This document shows positions 18,209 to 28,306 of a stretch of 64,000 nucleotides of DNA, piece after piece. How positions within the stretch are numbered: position 1 is the stretch's first letter; each line of letters begins with the position of its first letter. Under the pieces are notes generated by a model, which ran no database searches, was not told the origin of the DNA, and saw nothing but the letters and a program-made list of their open reading frames with translations. Position numbers and translations under genes: made by a program. The DNA comes from Nakaseomyces glabratus (taxonomy: Eukaryota > Ascomycota > Saccharomycetes > Saccharomycetales > Saccharomycetaceae): the NCBI RefSeq assembly GCF_010111755.1, contig NC_088959.1, positions 248,001-312,000 of the forward strand. The letters are read 5' to 3'.

Positions 18209-19006
18209 TCAGTTTCCTATTCTTTTCAAGTAAGCATCCCAGCCGGCTTTTCTGTAACGTTCACCTTCAGTCTTTGGATCTCTGCCCTTGGCGAATAGGC
18301 CTCTGCCAACGATGATAATATCTGTACCGGTTGAAAAGACCTCATCAACAGTTCTGTACTGTTGACCAAGTGCATCGCCTTTATCATCTAGACCGACACC
18401 AGGAGTCATTATTAGCCAGTCAAAGCCCTCGTCTCTACCACCCATATCCTTTTGAGCAATGAATCCAATGACAAAGTCCTTATCAGATTTAGCAATATCT
18501 ACAGTGCCTTTAGTGTACTCACCATGAGCTAAAGAGCCCTTAGATGACAACTCTGCAAGCATTAAAAGCCCTCTAGGTTCATTGGTGGTTTCCTCAGCAC
18601 CTTGCTTTAAACCAGTGACGATACCTTGGCCGGTAACACCATGAGCGTTGGTGATATCAGCCCATTCTGCAATTTTGTAAACACCTGATGTGTATTGCAA
18701 CTTAACAGTATTACCAATGTCTGCAAATTTTCTATCTTCAAAAATCAAGAAGTTGTGCTTGGCTGCCATTTCTTTCAATGGCTTAACAGTGTTCTCGAAG
18801 GAGAAGTCTGATAGAATATCAACATGAGTCTTAAGCAAGCAAATGTATGGACCCAAAGTGTCAACCAACTTCAACAATTCGCTGGTGGTGGTGACGTCTA
18901 GAGAAGCACAAAGATTGGTTTTCTTCTCATGCATAAGTTTCAGCAACTTGGAAGCAACTGGACTAGGGTGAGCCTCGGCTCTTTGTAAATATGAGGCACT
19001 GGACAT
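18209..19006 (-). CDS. URA3: Orotidine-5'-phosphate decarboxylase
   Basis: 265 residues, ATG at 19006-19004 (S. cerevisiae 267). Catalyses OMP to UMP, the last step of de novo pyrimidine synthesis, in the cytosol. The catalytic tetrad motif is in [14 protein letters not shown] near residues 90-102 (Asp-Lys-x-x-Asp), LCASLDVT near 31-38 forms the first barrel strand, and [11 protein letters not shown] and IIVGRGLF near 212-240 bind phosphate. The promoter holds a Ppr1-type site and a TATA box (listed separately). Order URA3-GEA2-YEL023C-RIP1-YEL025C-SNU13 is as in S. cerevisiae. Confidence 0.99.
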   Translation of the reverse strand: MSSASYLQRAEAHPSPVASKLLKLMHEKKTNLCASLDVTTTSELLKLVDTLGPYICLLKTHVDILSDFSFENTVKPLKEMAAKHNFLIFEDRKFADIGNTVKLQYTSGVYKIAEWADITNAHGVTGQGIVTGLKQGAEETTNEPRGLLMLAELSSKGSLAHGEYTKGTVDIAKSDKDFVIGFIAQKDMGGRDEGFDWLIMTPGVGLDDKGDALGQQYRTVDEVFSTGTDIIIVGRGLFAKGRDPKTEGERYRKAGWDAYLKRIGN

Positions 19007-19153
19007 TGTAAGTGTACTCTTGATGGTTTTTTTTTCAGTCTTGAGCTGGAGTATCCACTAATCTACTGGGATGATGCAATTGGTTCTCGAGAACTGGCAA
19101 GTTCTTGTAACTTGTAAGGAAATATGATCCCCTTTAAGGAATTGTATAGTAAC

Positions 19154-19161
19154 CTTATATA
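19154..19161 (-). promoter_or_regulatory. TATA box of URA3
   Basis: TATATAAG on the coding strand, ~150 bases upstream of the URA3 ATG. Confidence 0.6.
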
Positions 19162-19260
19162 CATGTTAGTTAATATTGGCGATGAGATGACTATTCAGCT
19201 AATTCCGTTAAGAGAAGAGTCCTTCGATGATGAAGAAAATTGCAATTATCAGCAGTCATT

Positions 19261-19276
19261 TTCGGAACAATCCGAT
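19261..19276 (-). promoter_or_regulatory. Ppr1-type pyrimidine-pathway activator site
   Basis: TTCGG-N6-CCGAT on the plus strand, one base from the perfect TTCGG-N6-CCGAA palindrome bound by the zinc-cluster factor Ppr1 at S. cerevisiae URA genes. It lies ~255 bases before the URA3 ATG and ~100 beyond the TATA box. Confidence 0.65.
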
Positions 19277-19536
19277 TTTACACAGAAACATACGTAGACC
19301 ATTTACCTTGACCTTTCTTATGGGTATGGTTTGACTGATAACATGTATATAGAAAGTAGAAGCCATAGAATGCAAGCATATTAGTATTAATTGTAGTATA
19401 TATCTTGTCTAAAAATTATATAGCCGAGAGTGCCTTGATATATAGTGACAAGATATGAAGTAGCCTACTCTTCTAAGTATAATGTTGAATTGTTGTAATT
19501 ACAGGAAGATTAAAATTGTTTTAACTCGGGAATGGT

Positions 19537-22500
19537 CTAAGTTGATTCAGCTTCTATTTCTTTCTTCATAATAATAAATTGTTGTAGTTGGTTTTCTATC
19601 TCAGGGTCTTCAACACAGCTGTTAAACATGTTCAGTACTTTTAAGAATGTATCGTTAGTAGTCGATCCCTTTTTCAAGTAGTGAAAGTAAACCTTGGTTA
19701 TCATTGGGAACACTTCCTTCATATGCTGAGAGTTAGCGTTTTGACCTTCTGGCAGCAAGATAGGTAATATCCCTTGCTCTAGGATTTGTTCTAATGATTG
19801 GACTTGGTCAGAAGGTATCTGTATTCTCTCTATTAGTGAATCCTGCAGAGAACTAACCGCATATGATCTCAGTTGCTCGCATGGGTTGGTACATTGGTGA
19901 GCTAAGGCTTGAACGATGGCAATAATAACCTCATTAGTGTAAAAGTCAGGGAAGTTACTTTGGTCCATTAAATGTGCTGTAAGGTTGATTGATCTTAACG
20001 ACACTTCTACCAGCTCTTGGAATGGATTTTCCTTCTCCACTTTGTGGCCTGTCGCAACTAAAGTACTGTATTCTTTTTCCCATTTACTACCCACAGATCC
20101 AAATGATGAGATTTCATCAAGTAAGCCAAGGACCCACATAAAATTTTTCTCCGTTATAACATGTTTACTGCTTTTCAACAACTGGTCGGCATAGAGGTAT
20201 ATGTCACTGACATAGTCCTTATTAACTGAAAGTTTTCTTAGGAAAGTCCAGAAATTTTCCAGGTTAGTTATGTGCCTTCTATAATGTTCTATTTCTGAGA
20301 CAGTTAAAAGGCTTTTAATGAGGACTTTTCCATGCTTGGAATGCAAATATTTCTCCCCAAATGCAACTTCATTCTTCAAGAAGTCTTCACTAAATATTTT
20401 ATCCAAATACTTTGGATCTACCTCCAATATGGATAGCAGTAGCACTTTGTAAGTCATTAATCTTCTAACACATCTTTTGCTCAAATCCGCTAACTCGCTG
20501 AATTCAAATAATGTTTTAACAATATACTCACCAGTTTCTTTATCGTCCTTTGAGAATAAAAATAATCCGACAACCAATTCTGACATAAACAAAATCTGGG
20601 ATTCAAAATAAGAGGAATTTTCGGAGTTCTTCTCTAAATCTACAGAACCAAGTAACTTGCGCATGAGTATTGGAGTTATATTTTTTTCGTTGCCAAATAG
20701 AGATGATGGAATACCACAGTTCTTGACACATTCTTGTGCTTTTACTGCAGCTTCGATATCTTCTTCTGTTGGTTCTTCATCACCTTTCAAATATGATGCA
20801 AAAGTAGATAAGAAGCCACGATTTTCAGTTGTACGGCTAATAGTGAGGTCGGGGTTTCTTCTTGGTAAATTACTCAATACTAACCTGTTTTGTAAGTCAG
20901 GGAATATATCAGGAGAAATTAGTAAATTTTGATATAGTGCAGTCAATATATCTGCAATATCACTCCAAATTCTATCTTGTAGTAAGGTGGGATCTTCGTT
21001 CATTTGAAACAATCTGAATAACGTCATGCACGCTAATTGAGCTTTAAATGACCGACCTATTCTCACACTTGCGTTACTAACCACGATGCTTTGTTGCTCC
21101 TCATCATCGATTTTTATCTCAACAAGTGGAATCAAATCCTCGTTCGCCTGCTCAGAAGTAGCCATCTCGTCAGAAGGATTTTTTAGCAGAGAGGTTCTTA
21201 CAGCAATTTTGTGCATAATGTCATTGTAGAGGTCCTTCATTTCAAAAAAGTAAGATATGTAAGCAAATTTTTCTATGCTTCCCAGCATTTTGGTAGAGAT
21301 ATGGTCATCAGTTGCAATAATAAATATCTTGAAGAAAGTATTCACAAGTAGTTCACCCAATTCTACACATATAGCTTTGTTGAACTTCTCAAGCTCTAAC
21401 AGAGTTAAGTTATCTGTGGTAGATGTTGAATTATGATCAACCTCAGTGACAACAGTTGTGGAGGATATCAAATTATTCCAGGCATCTTCAAACCATCTCT
21501 CGTTACCATGGTGTTCTTCTGGCATAACTATCTCCTTATCTCTTATCGAGCAGTAAATTCTATCTAAATACCAGAACGGGAAGTCTTTGGAATTATTGCA
21601 GCCCTTCAAATTTCCAGAATAATCCTCGAAAGACATATGCTCTTTAACTTGTGGATTATGTAGATCAGTGTTTAGCATGATAATAGAATAACTCAATACA
21701 AATACTGAGTCTGAATCTGGTTGTATTGATTCCATATCCTCTTCTTCTTCATCAACTGTTAATTTTTCTGGATTGTAATTTTGATCAGCCACATATTTTT
21801 TGGAGAACGCCTCGACTATTCTTTCAATTTGTTGGGATTCACCTGGCAGTCTAAACTTAGTTAATAAAACACGAATGGCCTCGTCAACTCTCAAACCTTT
21901 GAAATCAAAAAAATCTATAAATTCTTGTAAAAGTCCTGTCTTTTTAGGGTCACATAAGTACAAACCTAAAGTTTTTTTGTTCAGCCTAGAATTGTTCTCA
22001 AAAAGAAACTCAGCTATATCTCTGTCTTTATCCGAGCGTATAAAGTTCTTTTCGATTAACATTGGTACACCATTTTTAGGCTTTTTATTAAAAGCTTCTG
22101 CACATCTGATAAATTCGGTTTTTAATTCCCGTTGCTTTAATAAGTCGGGTATATCATTAGACACCTCCAAATATTTGTTTCTATCAAGTGAACGCAGTTG
22201 GTCATATAAATCATCCACAAATGATATAAGGCCTTCTAAGCATATAGGGGGTACAGAAGGAGTTGTGCTAATGGCACTCTCAGGAAGAGATAGCTTTGCT
22301 AACACTTTCAAGAACTTGATTGATAAATCAGTTCTATCCAAGTTACAATCGAAATCTATAAATGTGGAGGTAAAATATAGTGGTGACCTTGACCATAAGA
22401 TTGCAATCTGTTCGACAAGAAGTTCCTTGACAGCTGGTGATTTGAACTTCGTTTTTTCTGTATTATTACCAGTCTTCTTCTGAGATTTCCCATCGTCATC

Positions 22501-23904
22501 CGATAATATTGCAAATATTCTTTTCAATGTGAGTTCGATTTGTGGTTGCAATCTTTGGCCCAGAATAACAACAAATGTCGTAAATAGTTGCAATGCCGCT
22601 TGTAGCAATGACAGCTTGTCTGTAGACTGAATAATAAATAACACTGACTTGAAAATTGGATCTGATACCAGGTTAAATAGTCTTGGATGCAATGGAAGTT
22701 TATCACCTGTTACTTCAGTTGCAACATTGATTAGCTTTAATGCAAAGATTCTCGTAGTAGTAGTGTGTTTAATTTTTTGGTCTGGAAGAATCAAAGATAG
22801 TAGCAAGCTTAAGTACTGTCTAGCAACAGGTAGTCCATAAGGCTCTTCTTCGCTTTCGTTTATAATTCTGTTGTTTTCATTTTGAACTTCGACATTAGTT
22901 TTACTCTCTATGCTATTAAATGACTCATTAGGATTTTCTTTTTCTTCATCTTGAGTTCCCAAATTATCCGCATTCTGGATAGATATTTCCTCAGTCTTTG
23001 TGAAAATCGAACTATCATTATCATTTGTTTCATTGTCTTTGGTTCCTTCCAGTTTTGAATCAATGTTCGCTGGAGCTGGTGAGTCTACGGTAGACAATAC
23101 AGAGAGATCATCAGCAGATGGTGAGGTGATACCAAATGAATCTCCGTTCAAGGCATTGTTGGCATATGCTTCATCATTAACATAAATTCCTGAAATATCG
23201 GACTTCTTAAAGTTTTTGATTTTGGAGAACAGCTTATATGTGATTGAAATAATATTTTCTTCAGCTGCCTTCCGTAAAACATCGCTTCTCCTATTATTAC
23301 AGGCCAAAGTTAGTATTGTTTGTAATACATCATACATTAAAGAGTCTGTTATTACATCGCCATAAGGAGAATTTATAACATTGCATGTCAGCAGCAGCAC
23401 CTTGAATAATACGGCATCATCTGATATCTGAGAGGAACTTTCAAATCGGCAATGTGTTAAGGCCTCTATCAGTTCTCTGTATGCAACTTTATAATTCTTG
23501 GAGTTTTCATTGATAATATTCATAGTGAAAAATTTCTGTAAGGAGTCCAAAGCCAGAGATGTGATGTAACCCGAAACTGAGCTAGCTGTTAGTAAGATCA
23601 GGAATGGTTGAAGAACTGTGAGTGAGTCGACTTCATCGAGGCTATTCAGTTTATTCAGCATTAGTCTTAGTTGTATAAAGCCTGATAGGTATGGATCATT
23701 GGGCTTGTTGGCTTGCTTATGTTTTGAAAACTTGTGAATATTCTTATCATCGTTAAATATCTCACTATTTCCTGCTAACAGTGCAACGACACCTGACTGT
23801 GAAGTTAATTTAGAGAACTTCCTCATAGTCGTCGACAGGCTGATACACTCTTTAATGACGATGGTCACAGCATCCATGCCTGCTGCTTCATAACCTCCCA
23901 TCAT
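19537..23904 (-). CDS. GEA2: Arf guanine-nucleotide exchange factor Gea2 (GBF family)
   Basis: 1455 residues from the ATG at 23904; the frame extends 14 codons further but begins with GTG. The start of the family (VTIVIKECISLSTTMRKFSKLTSQSGV) follows at once. DCB/HUS regions occupy the N-terminal ~550 residues, with an acidic low-complexity insert near 240-340. The Sec7 domain (~600-790) contains the catalytic glutamate in FRLPGESQQIERIV, and the HDS1-3 helical regions complete the protein. It activates Arf1/Arf2 at the early Golgi for COPI coat formation and is a brefeldin A target. S. cerevisiae has the paralogs GEA1 and GEA2; the URA3 neighbourhood makes this the GEA2 position. Confidence 0.95.
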   Translation of the reverse strand: MMGGYEAAGMDAVTIVIKECISLSTTMRKFSKLTSQSGVVALLAGNSEIFNDDKNIHKFSKHKQANKPNDPYLSGFIQLRLMLNKLNSLDEVDSLTVLQPFLILLTASSVSGYITSLALDSLQKFFTMNIINENSKNYKVAYRELIEALTHCRFESSSQISDDAVLFKVLLLTCNVINSPYGDVITDSLMYDVLQTILTLACNNRRSDVLRKAAEENIISITYKLFSKIKNFKKSDISGIYVNDEAYANNALNGDSFGITSPSADDLSVLSTVDSPAPANIDSKLEGTKDNETNDNDSSIFTKTEEISIQNADNLGTQDEEKENPNESFNSIESKTNVEVQNENNRIINESEEEPYGLPVARQYLSLLLSLILPDQKIKHTTTTRIFALKLINVATEVTGDKLPLHPRLFNLVSDPIFKSVLFIIQSTDKLSLLQAALQLFTTFVVILGQRLQPQIELTLKRIFAILSDDDGKSQKKTGNNTEKTKFKSPAVKELLVEQIAILWSRSPLYFTSTFIDFDCNLDRTDLSIKFLKVLAKLSLPESAISTTPSVPPICLEGLISFVDDLYDQLRSLDRNKYLEVSNDIPDLLKQRELKTEFIRCAEAFNKKPKNGVPMLIEKNFIRSDKDRDIAEFLFENNSRLNKKTLGLYLCDPKKTGLLQEFIDFFDFKGLRVDEAIRVLLTKFRLPGESQQIERIVEAFSKKYVADQNYNPEKLTVDEEEEDMESIQPDSDSVFVLSYSIIMLNTDLHNPQVKEHMSFEDYSGNLKGCNNSKDFPFWYLDRIYCSIRDKEIVMPEEHHGNERWFEDAWNNLISSTTVVTEVDHNSTSTTDNLTLLELEKFNKAICVELGELLVNTFFKIFIIATDDHISTKMLGSIEKFAYISYFFEMKDLYNDIMHKIAVRTSLLKNPSDEMATSEQANEDLIPLVEIKIDDEEQQSIVVSNASVRIGRSFKAQLACMTLFRLFQMNEDPTLLQDRIWSDIADILTALYQNLLISPDIFPDLQNRLVLSNLPRRNPDLTISRTTENRGFLSTFASYLKGDEEPTEEDIEAAVKAQECVKNCGIPSSLFGNEKNITPILMRKLLGSVDLEKNSENSSYFESQILFMSELVVGLFLFSKDDKETGEYIVKTLFEFSELADLSKRCVRRLMTYKVLLLSILEVDPKYLDKIFSEDFLKNEVAFGEKYLHSKHGKVLIKSLLTVSEIEHYRRHITNLENFWTFLRKLSVNKDYVSDIYLYADQLLKSSKHVITEKNFMWVLGLLDEISSFGSVGSKWEKEYSTLVATGHKVEKENPFQELVEVSLRSINLTAHLMDQSNFPDFYTNEVIIAIVQALAHQCTNPCEQLRSYAVSSLQDSLIERIQIPSDQVQSLEQILEQGILPILLPEGQNANSQHMKEVFPMITKVYFHYLKKGSTTNDTFLKVLNMFNSCVEDPEIENQLQQFIIMKKEIEAEST

Positions 23905-24648
23905 GCAAAAATCTTGCACAGTATAAATACCAAGGCTGGGAAACACGTCTATGAACTCGGTACGTGTAATGAATGCTTAGTGTTGTCTTTTTAATGACCC
24001 CGGCAGCGACAATTATTCCAATTGTTAGCCTTTGAACTCAACCAAAGAACAGGAATATATGTCTTATTGTATTGTAGCCAATAAAGATCACTGCTTGGTA
24101 AGGTATTTCAGTATATAATTCCAGTTTCCTTAAGTCCCTAGAATAACTGTTGAAGAGGCCGTTTGCCTCTTGTAGCCATCAATCTCACAGAGCCGTTTCT
24201 AGGAATTTCGTGAATTTCAATATTGCAAAATGATGTGCAAGCACATAATAATGAGCAGTACATAAATGGTAAATTCACAATTAAATATTGCAATTCATTG
24301 ACAATAAACATTACGTATATGAACATGGTATAAGAATTCATGTTAGCATCGAGTTTGTATTACAAAAGATGGCTTATCAAAATTTATTTTCGATCTACAG
24401 GGAGTATTTCAAGCCCAACCAATTTTTAAATAGGATACTTATACTGTTCTAGTAAGTAGTATCCGTAAATCACTGATACAGTCATAACGATTCCACTTAT
24501 TTAATTGGCAATATATGCTCCTCTGCTAGAGAAATCTATTTTATCTTGTTTAAAATACAGAATGTTTTCTTCCAAAGGTATAAAATCCGAACGCACTGGA
24601 ATAACTATTATTGATCTCATTTGGTTTAGATGACATCATCAGATAAAT
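23905..24648. other. GEA2 promoter / tRNA-Pro upstream region
   Basis: 744 AT-rich bases. A 67-codon ATG frame on the minus strand (24341-24138) has a hydrophobic start, but there is no family resemblance and it is not called. No repeat or RNA gene seen before the tRNA. Confidence 0.45.
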
Positions 24649-24757
24649 GGGCGTGTGGTCTAGTGGTATGATTCTCGCTTTGGGCGAACATGGATAAAAT
24701 CCGTGTGAACAATCACAAGCATGCGAGAGGCCCTGGGTTCAATTCCCAGCTCGCCCC
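24649..24757 (+). tRNA. tRNA-Pro(TGG) with a 37-base intron
   Basis: Exons form a complete cloverleaf: acceptor GGGCGTG with the 3' strand ending TCGCCCC, anticodon stem CTCGC/GCGAG, anticodon TGG at 24681-24683, and T loop GGTTCAATTCC. The intron occupies 24685-24721, one base 3' of the anticodon as expected for the SEN endonuclease. A T-run follows at 24764-24774 as Pol III terminator. Exons are nearly identical to S. cerevisiae tRNA-Pro(TGG), while the intron sequence differs. Confidence 0.97.
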
Positions 24758-25144
24758 AATTTGATTTTTTTTTTATTAGTTTTAGTTAAGGCAACTACAT
24801 TATATCATGTGACATTTTCGTTCCGAAAATTAATTTTTTTTTTATTTGGATTTCATAGCGATTGTACATACGTGACTATGTGTGAGAGAGTGCCATGGTA
24901 GTCACAAAACATATAATTGTAACAAACAAATAATTATAGTTGTGTAATCATCAACATTATTATTGAGAATTGTTTTTTATGATTTATTATTAAAAACTAT
25001 AGGTATTGAGGTAATTCCTGTCAGGTTTTTAATTAACTAATACTCTTTATTTTATTTCAATATTGTTAAAGACAATCTAGTTGAAAATATATTCATGTAC
25101 TTTATCTAATTTACGGTATTTTCTGCTGTATACATTAAATATAT
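24758..25144. other. Region between tRNA-Pro and the DUF2235 gene
   Basis: 387 AT-rich bases with Pol III terminator T-runs. CATGTGAC (24809-24816) and TTCCGAAA (24822-24829) resemble centromere CDEI/CDEIII fragments but are only ~5 bases apart, so this is not a centromere. Confidence 0.5.
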
Positions 25145-27013
25145 ATGTCAGCAGCTAACTACCATTTCCAGGACTCTATTTCACATGATATCAAAAAGGG
25201 GAAAAATATTATACTCTGCATAGATGGTACTTGTGAGAATTTTGGTCCCCATCCTTTCACAAACGTTCTCAAATTGTACAAGTTGCTGGAAAATAGTGAT
25301 CCATCAAAACAGATATGCTATTACCAACCAGGCATTGGCATAGCCGCTGACTGTGATCCTGTTACTGACTTTCGGAGAAGATTCACATTGTCAAGTTTCA
25401 GAAACATGTTGGATTCGATGTTTGCGTTCAATATAGGTTCTCACGTTCAAGCAGCGTATTCATTTTTAATTAAATACTATGAAACTGGAGATAGGATTTA
25501 TATGTTTGGCTTTTCTCGTGGTGCATTTATTGCAAGAGTCTTAGCAGGAATGATCGAAAAGGTGGGGCTTTTGAGTAAAGGTCAAGATAATCTTGTGCAA
25601 ATGGCATGGAAAGTGTACATAAAATGGGAATATGAGAAACAGCCAATACAACCAAATTATACAACAACCTTGGTTCAGGAGTTCAAAAAAACGTTTTGTA
25701 GAAATGAAGTTATCAAAATCACATTTCAAGGTTTGTTCGATTCCGTGAATTCTGTTGGTATCTTCAGAGATAAACTATTTCCCTGCACACAAAAGTGTCA
25801 AATTGTTGAGCATGTACGCCATTGTCTGTCTCTGGATGAAAGAAGAGGTAAATTTAAACAGTTTTGCATTGAACCGACATTACTTTTGCCCAAGAAAACT
25901 ATTCTAAGTTACAGACACTATATCTGTCCATCGCAGGAACATACGCCAGAATTCCACAACGCTAATCATTCAAAACTGAGCATAACTACAAAAGGCGTAA
26001 AGTTAAATCAAAATAAAATACAAAGTAACACATCATTTGTTAATATAGAGGGAACATTCAAGTATGAACCGATCGAAGCCCTGTGCGACAGCGCTTATAC
26101 AAGTATACCTGATTTAATCGAGATGTGGTTTCCAGGGGACCACGCAGATGTAGGTGGTGGTTGGGCCCTAGACGGAGAAACAATGGAAAGTTCATCCAAT
26201 ATCTCACTACGATGGATGATTTCAGAAGCAATTAAATTTGGGGTTTCCTTCAACCCTACTGCGCTTAAAAACTATAGTGATCAAGCTACTTCTGTGGGAT
26301 CATTGTTTGCAGATACTCATGATTACTTGAAATTACATGTTACAAGACATGATATAAAACTAGATTTTAAGAAAAACAGAGTTGATATTAATGGATTTGA
26401 TTTGGCTCCACTTGCTAATATTAGAGCAATATTGAAAGCAGGCTACGAAAAAAAATTGTACAATGCCATTGCCAGGAATGATCTCATCATTAAAGCAAAA
26501 TATGGAGCTAGATGTGGTAGATTGAAGCAATTTCTTGTTTTTGTTTGGTGGCTCTTAGAATTCATACCTGTTAGTTTGAAGCTTGATAAACCGGATGGGT
26601 CATCTAGAGAAATTTGCTTTCCCAATTTGGGTAGGTCGAGACATGTTCCAGAATATGCCCTGTTACATTGGTCAGTATTCTGGAAGTTAAGATTTAGTAA
26701 AAATTACCGACCTACAAACCTCCCAAAGTATGTTAAAAATTTGTTGAGCGAGATGGAAGGACTGGTTTTCAATAAATCAAATTATCGTGATAATAGCGCT
26801 GGTGATATTTCGAAAATGCCTTATATCTTCAATACCAACTGTAATAATGGTAGGGAGGCAATACTACGACAAAGCAGTAATTTATCTATATCATCTACAC
26901 TCATTAACGAGACTTTGCATGACCGTGTTTCTCAGGAAACAAGGGAAATGCTACTGAAATGGGTAGAAGAGAAATGGCAACATGTACCTGATGACTTGGA
27001 GGGGTATCTTTAG
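25145..27013 (+). CDS. DUF2235 / Tle1-type alpha-beta hydrolase (YEL023C-like)
   Basis: 622 residues, ATG at 25145. The N-terminus KNIILCIDGTCENFG (residues ~20-35) is the opening strand and DGT motif of the DUF2235 family. MFGFSRGAFIARVLAGMI near 120-137 contains the GxSxG nucleophile elbow (Gly-Phe-Ser-Arg-Gly), and WFPGDHADVGGGW near 328-341 carries the Asp/His pair (GDHADVGGG) of Tle1-like phospholipases. No signal peptide; a hydrophobic stretch near 460-475 (FLVFVWWLLEFIPV) could touch a membrane. The family includes bacterial type VI secretion phospholipase effectors and many uncharacterised fungal proteins. Position between GEA2 and RIP1 equals YEL023C (about 682 residues, function unknown). 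Substrate unknown. Confidence 0.9.
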   Translation: MSAANYHFQDSISHDIKKGKNIILCIDGTCENFGPHPFTNVLKLYKLLENSDPSKQICYYQPGIGIAADCDPVTDFRRRFTLSSFRNMLDSMFAFNIGSHVQAAYSFLIKYYETGDRIYMFGFSRGAFIARVLAGMIEKVGLLSKGQDNLVQMAWKVYIKWEYEKQPIQPNYTTTLVQEFKKTFCRNEVIKITFQGLFDSVNSVGIFRDKLFPCTQKCQIVEHVRHCLSLDERRGKFKQFCIEPTLLLPKKTILSYRHYICPSQEHTPEFHNANHSKLSITTKGVKLNQNKIQSNTSFVNIEGTFKYEPIEALCDSAYTSIPDLIEMWFPGDHADVGGGWALDGETMESSSNISLRWMISEAIKFGVSFNPTALKNYSDQATSVGSLFADTHDYLKLHVTRHDIKLDFKKNRVDINGFDLAPLANIRAILKAGYEKKLYNAIARNDLIIKAKYGARCGRLKQFLVFVWWLLEFIPVSLKLDKPDGSSREICFPNLGRSRHVPEYALLHWSVFWKLRFSKNYRPTNLPKYVKNLLSEMEGLVFNKSNYRDNSAGDISKMPYIFNTNCNNGREAILRQSSNLSISSTLINETLHDRVSQETREMLLKWVEEKWQHVPDDLEGYL

Positions 27014-27664
27014 TACACATCTGGTTTTTGTTCTATTTATGTAACAGTAACAATTGGATTGAATCATAATGATGCTTTTGTCGAAAATTCTAAAATATAA
27101 TTGAAAAATAAATATAGAATAAATATGTAAACGGAGAATAATTAACTACAGGTCAAAAATCCGATAAAACGTTCTATGGTGTTTAGCATAACTTGTAATT
27201 CAATAATTGTATTTGAACATCTTTTCAATTTTATCATGGATAGCACCAATTATTGTTGAAATGCCCTTTAGAAACACCATTGCTGTTTTAAAGTTTTTTT
27301 TCGTTTTTATTTGTGAATATTTTTTAATTGTGAATATGGTTCAACATCATGCTTATGGGTGTTATATTGAGTGTTACTATTTTTCTCACAAAACAAGTAA
27401 AGCAAATAGTCCAAATAAAGCAGCAAGGATATGCTTTATTCTTTGAAGGTGTTCAAGTTTATAGTTGAAATAAATAATTTTTGCTATTACCTTCAATCGC
27501 AGAAAAATGAGTCTGGAAAGGGGAAGGGGATCCTTTAATGGATAAAAAAATGGAATATTAAGAAAAGAGTTGCTTTGTTTTCAAAAATAAAATAAAATAT
27601 TGTTAAAGAATATGTGACATTGTATTCCTTTTAATTTCTTTTTTGCATGATTTGTGCTCTTGTT
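27014..27664. other. Convergent 3' region, DUF2235 gene / RIP1
   Basis: 651 very AT-rich bases between two 3' ends. Open frames here lack an ATG start or family resemblance. Nothing recognised. Confidence 0.5.
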
Positions 27665-28306
27665 TTAACCGACGACCAACTTCTCGCCGTCAAACTCATA
27701 AGCTGGGACTTCCAAGTTCAAAGGAGCTGGGCCCTTTCTAATTCTACCAGAGATATCGTAGTGAGAACCGTGACAAGGGCAGAACCAACCACCGAAGTCA
27801 CCGGCTTCACCGATTGGGACACAACCCAAGTGGGTACAGATACCCAACATGACTAACCACTTTGGATCCTTGACTCTGTCTGCATCTGTTTGTGGGTCCT
27901 TTAATACAGACATGTCGACAGCGTTGGCCTCATCGATTTCATGAGCTGTTCTGTGTCTGATAAAGACTGGCTTACCTTGCCATTTGACAACAACGTTCTT
28001 ACCCTCAGGTATAGCAGCCAGGTTGACTTCGACCTTGGCCATGGCCAAGACATCGGCAGAGGCAGACATGGAGGAGACGAAAGTCTCAACGGTGGACTTG
28101 GCACCAACGGATGATAGTAAACCTAGAGAACCGACCATGAAGTAAGCATATGAACGGCTCTTGTCTGAGTTTTGGTCATCTCTGAGCACATCGTCGAAGT
28201 TTGGTGTTCTGTAAGTACTCTTGTTAGCCACTAGGGATGTAGAAAACATTCTAGCAGCATTCAATCTGCAACCATTCTTGATGGAGGATCTTAATAGCAT
28301 AGACAT
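27665..28306 (-). CDS. RIP1: Rieske iron-sulfur subunit of the cytochrome bc1 complex
   Basis: 213 residues, ATG at 28306-28304. The N-terminal ~28 residues are a basic mitochondrial presequence. A single membrane helix (~52-75, YFMVGSLGLLSSVGA) tethers the soluble Rieske head. The 2Fe-2S ligands are in CTHLGC (157-162) and CPCHGS (176-181), two cysteines and two histidines in the standard spacing, followed by the Pro loop GPAPLNLEVP. It transfers electrons from ubiquinol to cytochrome c1 in complex III of the inner membrane. Codon use is strongly biased, as expected for an abundant protein. Confidence 0.99.
   Translation of the reverse strand: MSMLLRSSIKNGCRLNAARMFSTSLVANKSTYRTPNFDDVLRDDQNSDKSRSYAYFMVGSLGLLSSVGAKSTVETFVSSMSASADVLAMAKVEVNLAAIPEGKNVVVKWQGKPVFIRHRTAHEIDEANAVDMSVLKDPQTDADRVKDPKWLVMLGICTHLGCVPIGEAGDFGGWFCPCHGSHYDISGRIRKGPAPLNLEVPAYEFDGEKLVVG

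Larger units (their letters stand above)
19007..19536. other. URA3 promoter and GEA2 3' flank
   Basis: 530 bases. Contains the TATA and Ppr1-type sites given below, and otherwise AT-rich sequence. Confidence 0.5.

Noticed and set aside
24138..24341. 67-codon minus-strand ATG frame upstream of GEA2 with a hydrophobic start
   Set aside because: AT-rich intergenic DNA gives hydrophobic frames by chance; no recognisable motif or conserved position.
24809..24840. CATGTGAC followed by TTCCGAAA, considered as a centromere (CDEI/CDEIII)
   Set aside because: The elements are about 5 bases apart; a point centromere needs ~80 bases of AT-rich CDEII between them, and the flanking bases do not match CDEIII.
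27207..27446. 79-codon plus-strand frame after the DUF2235 gene
   Set aside because: Starts with TTG, hydrophobic composition follows from T-rich DNA, and lies between two 3' ends.
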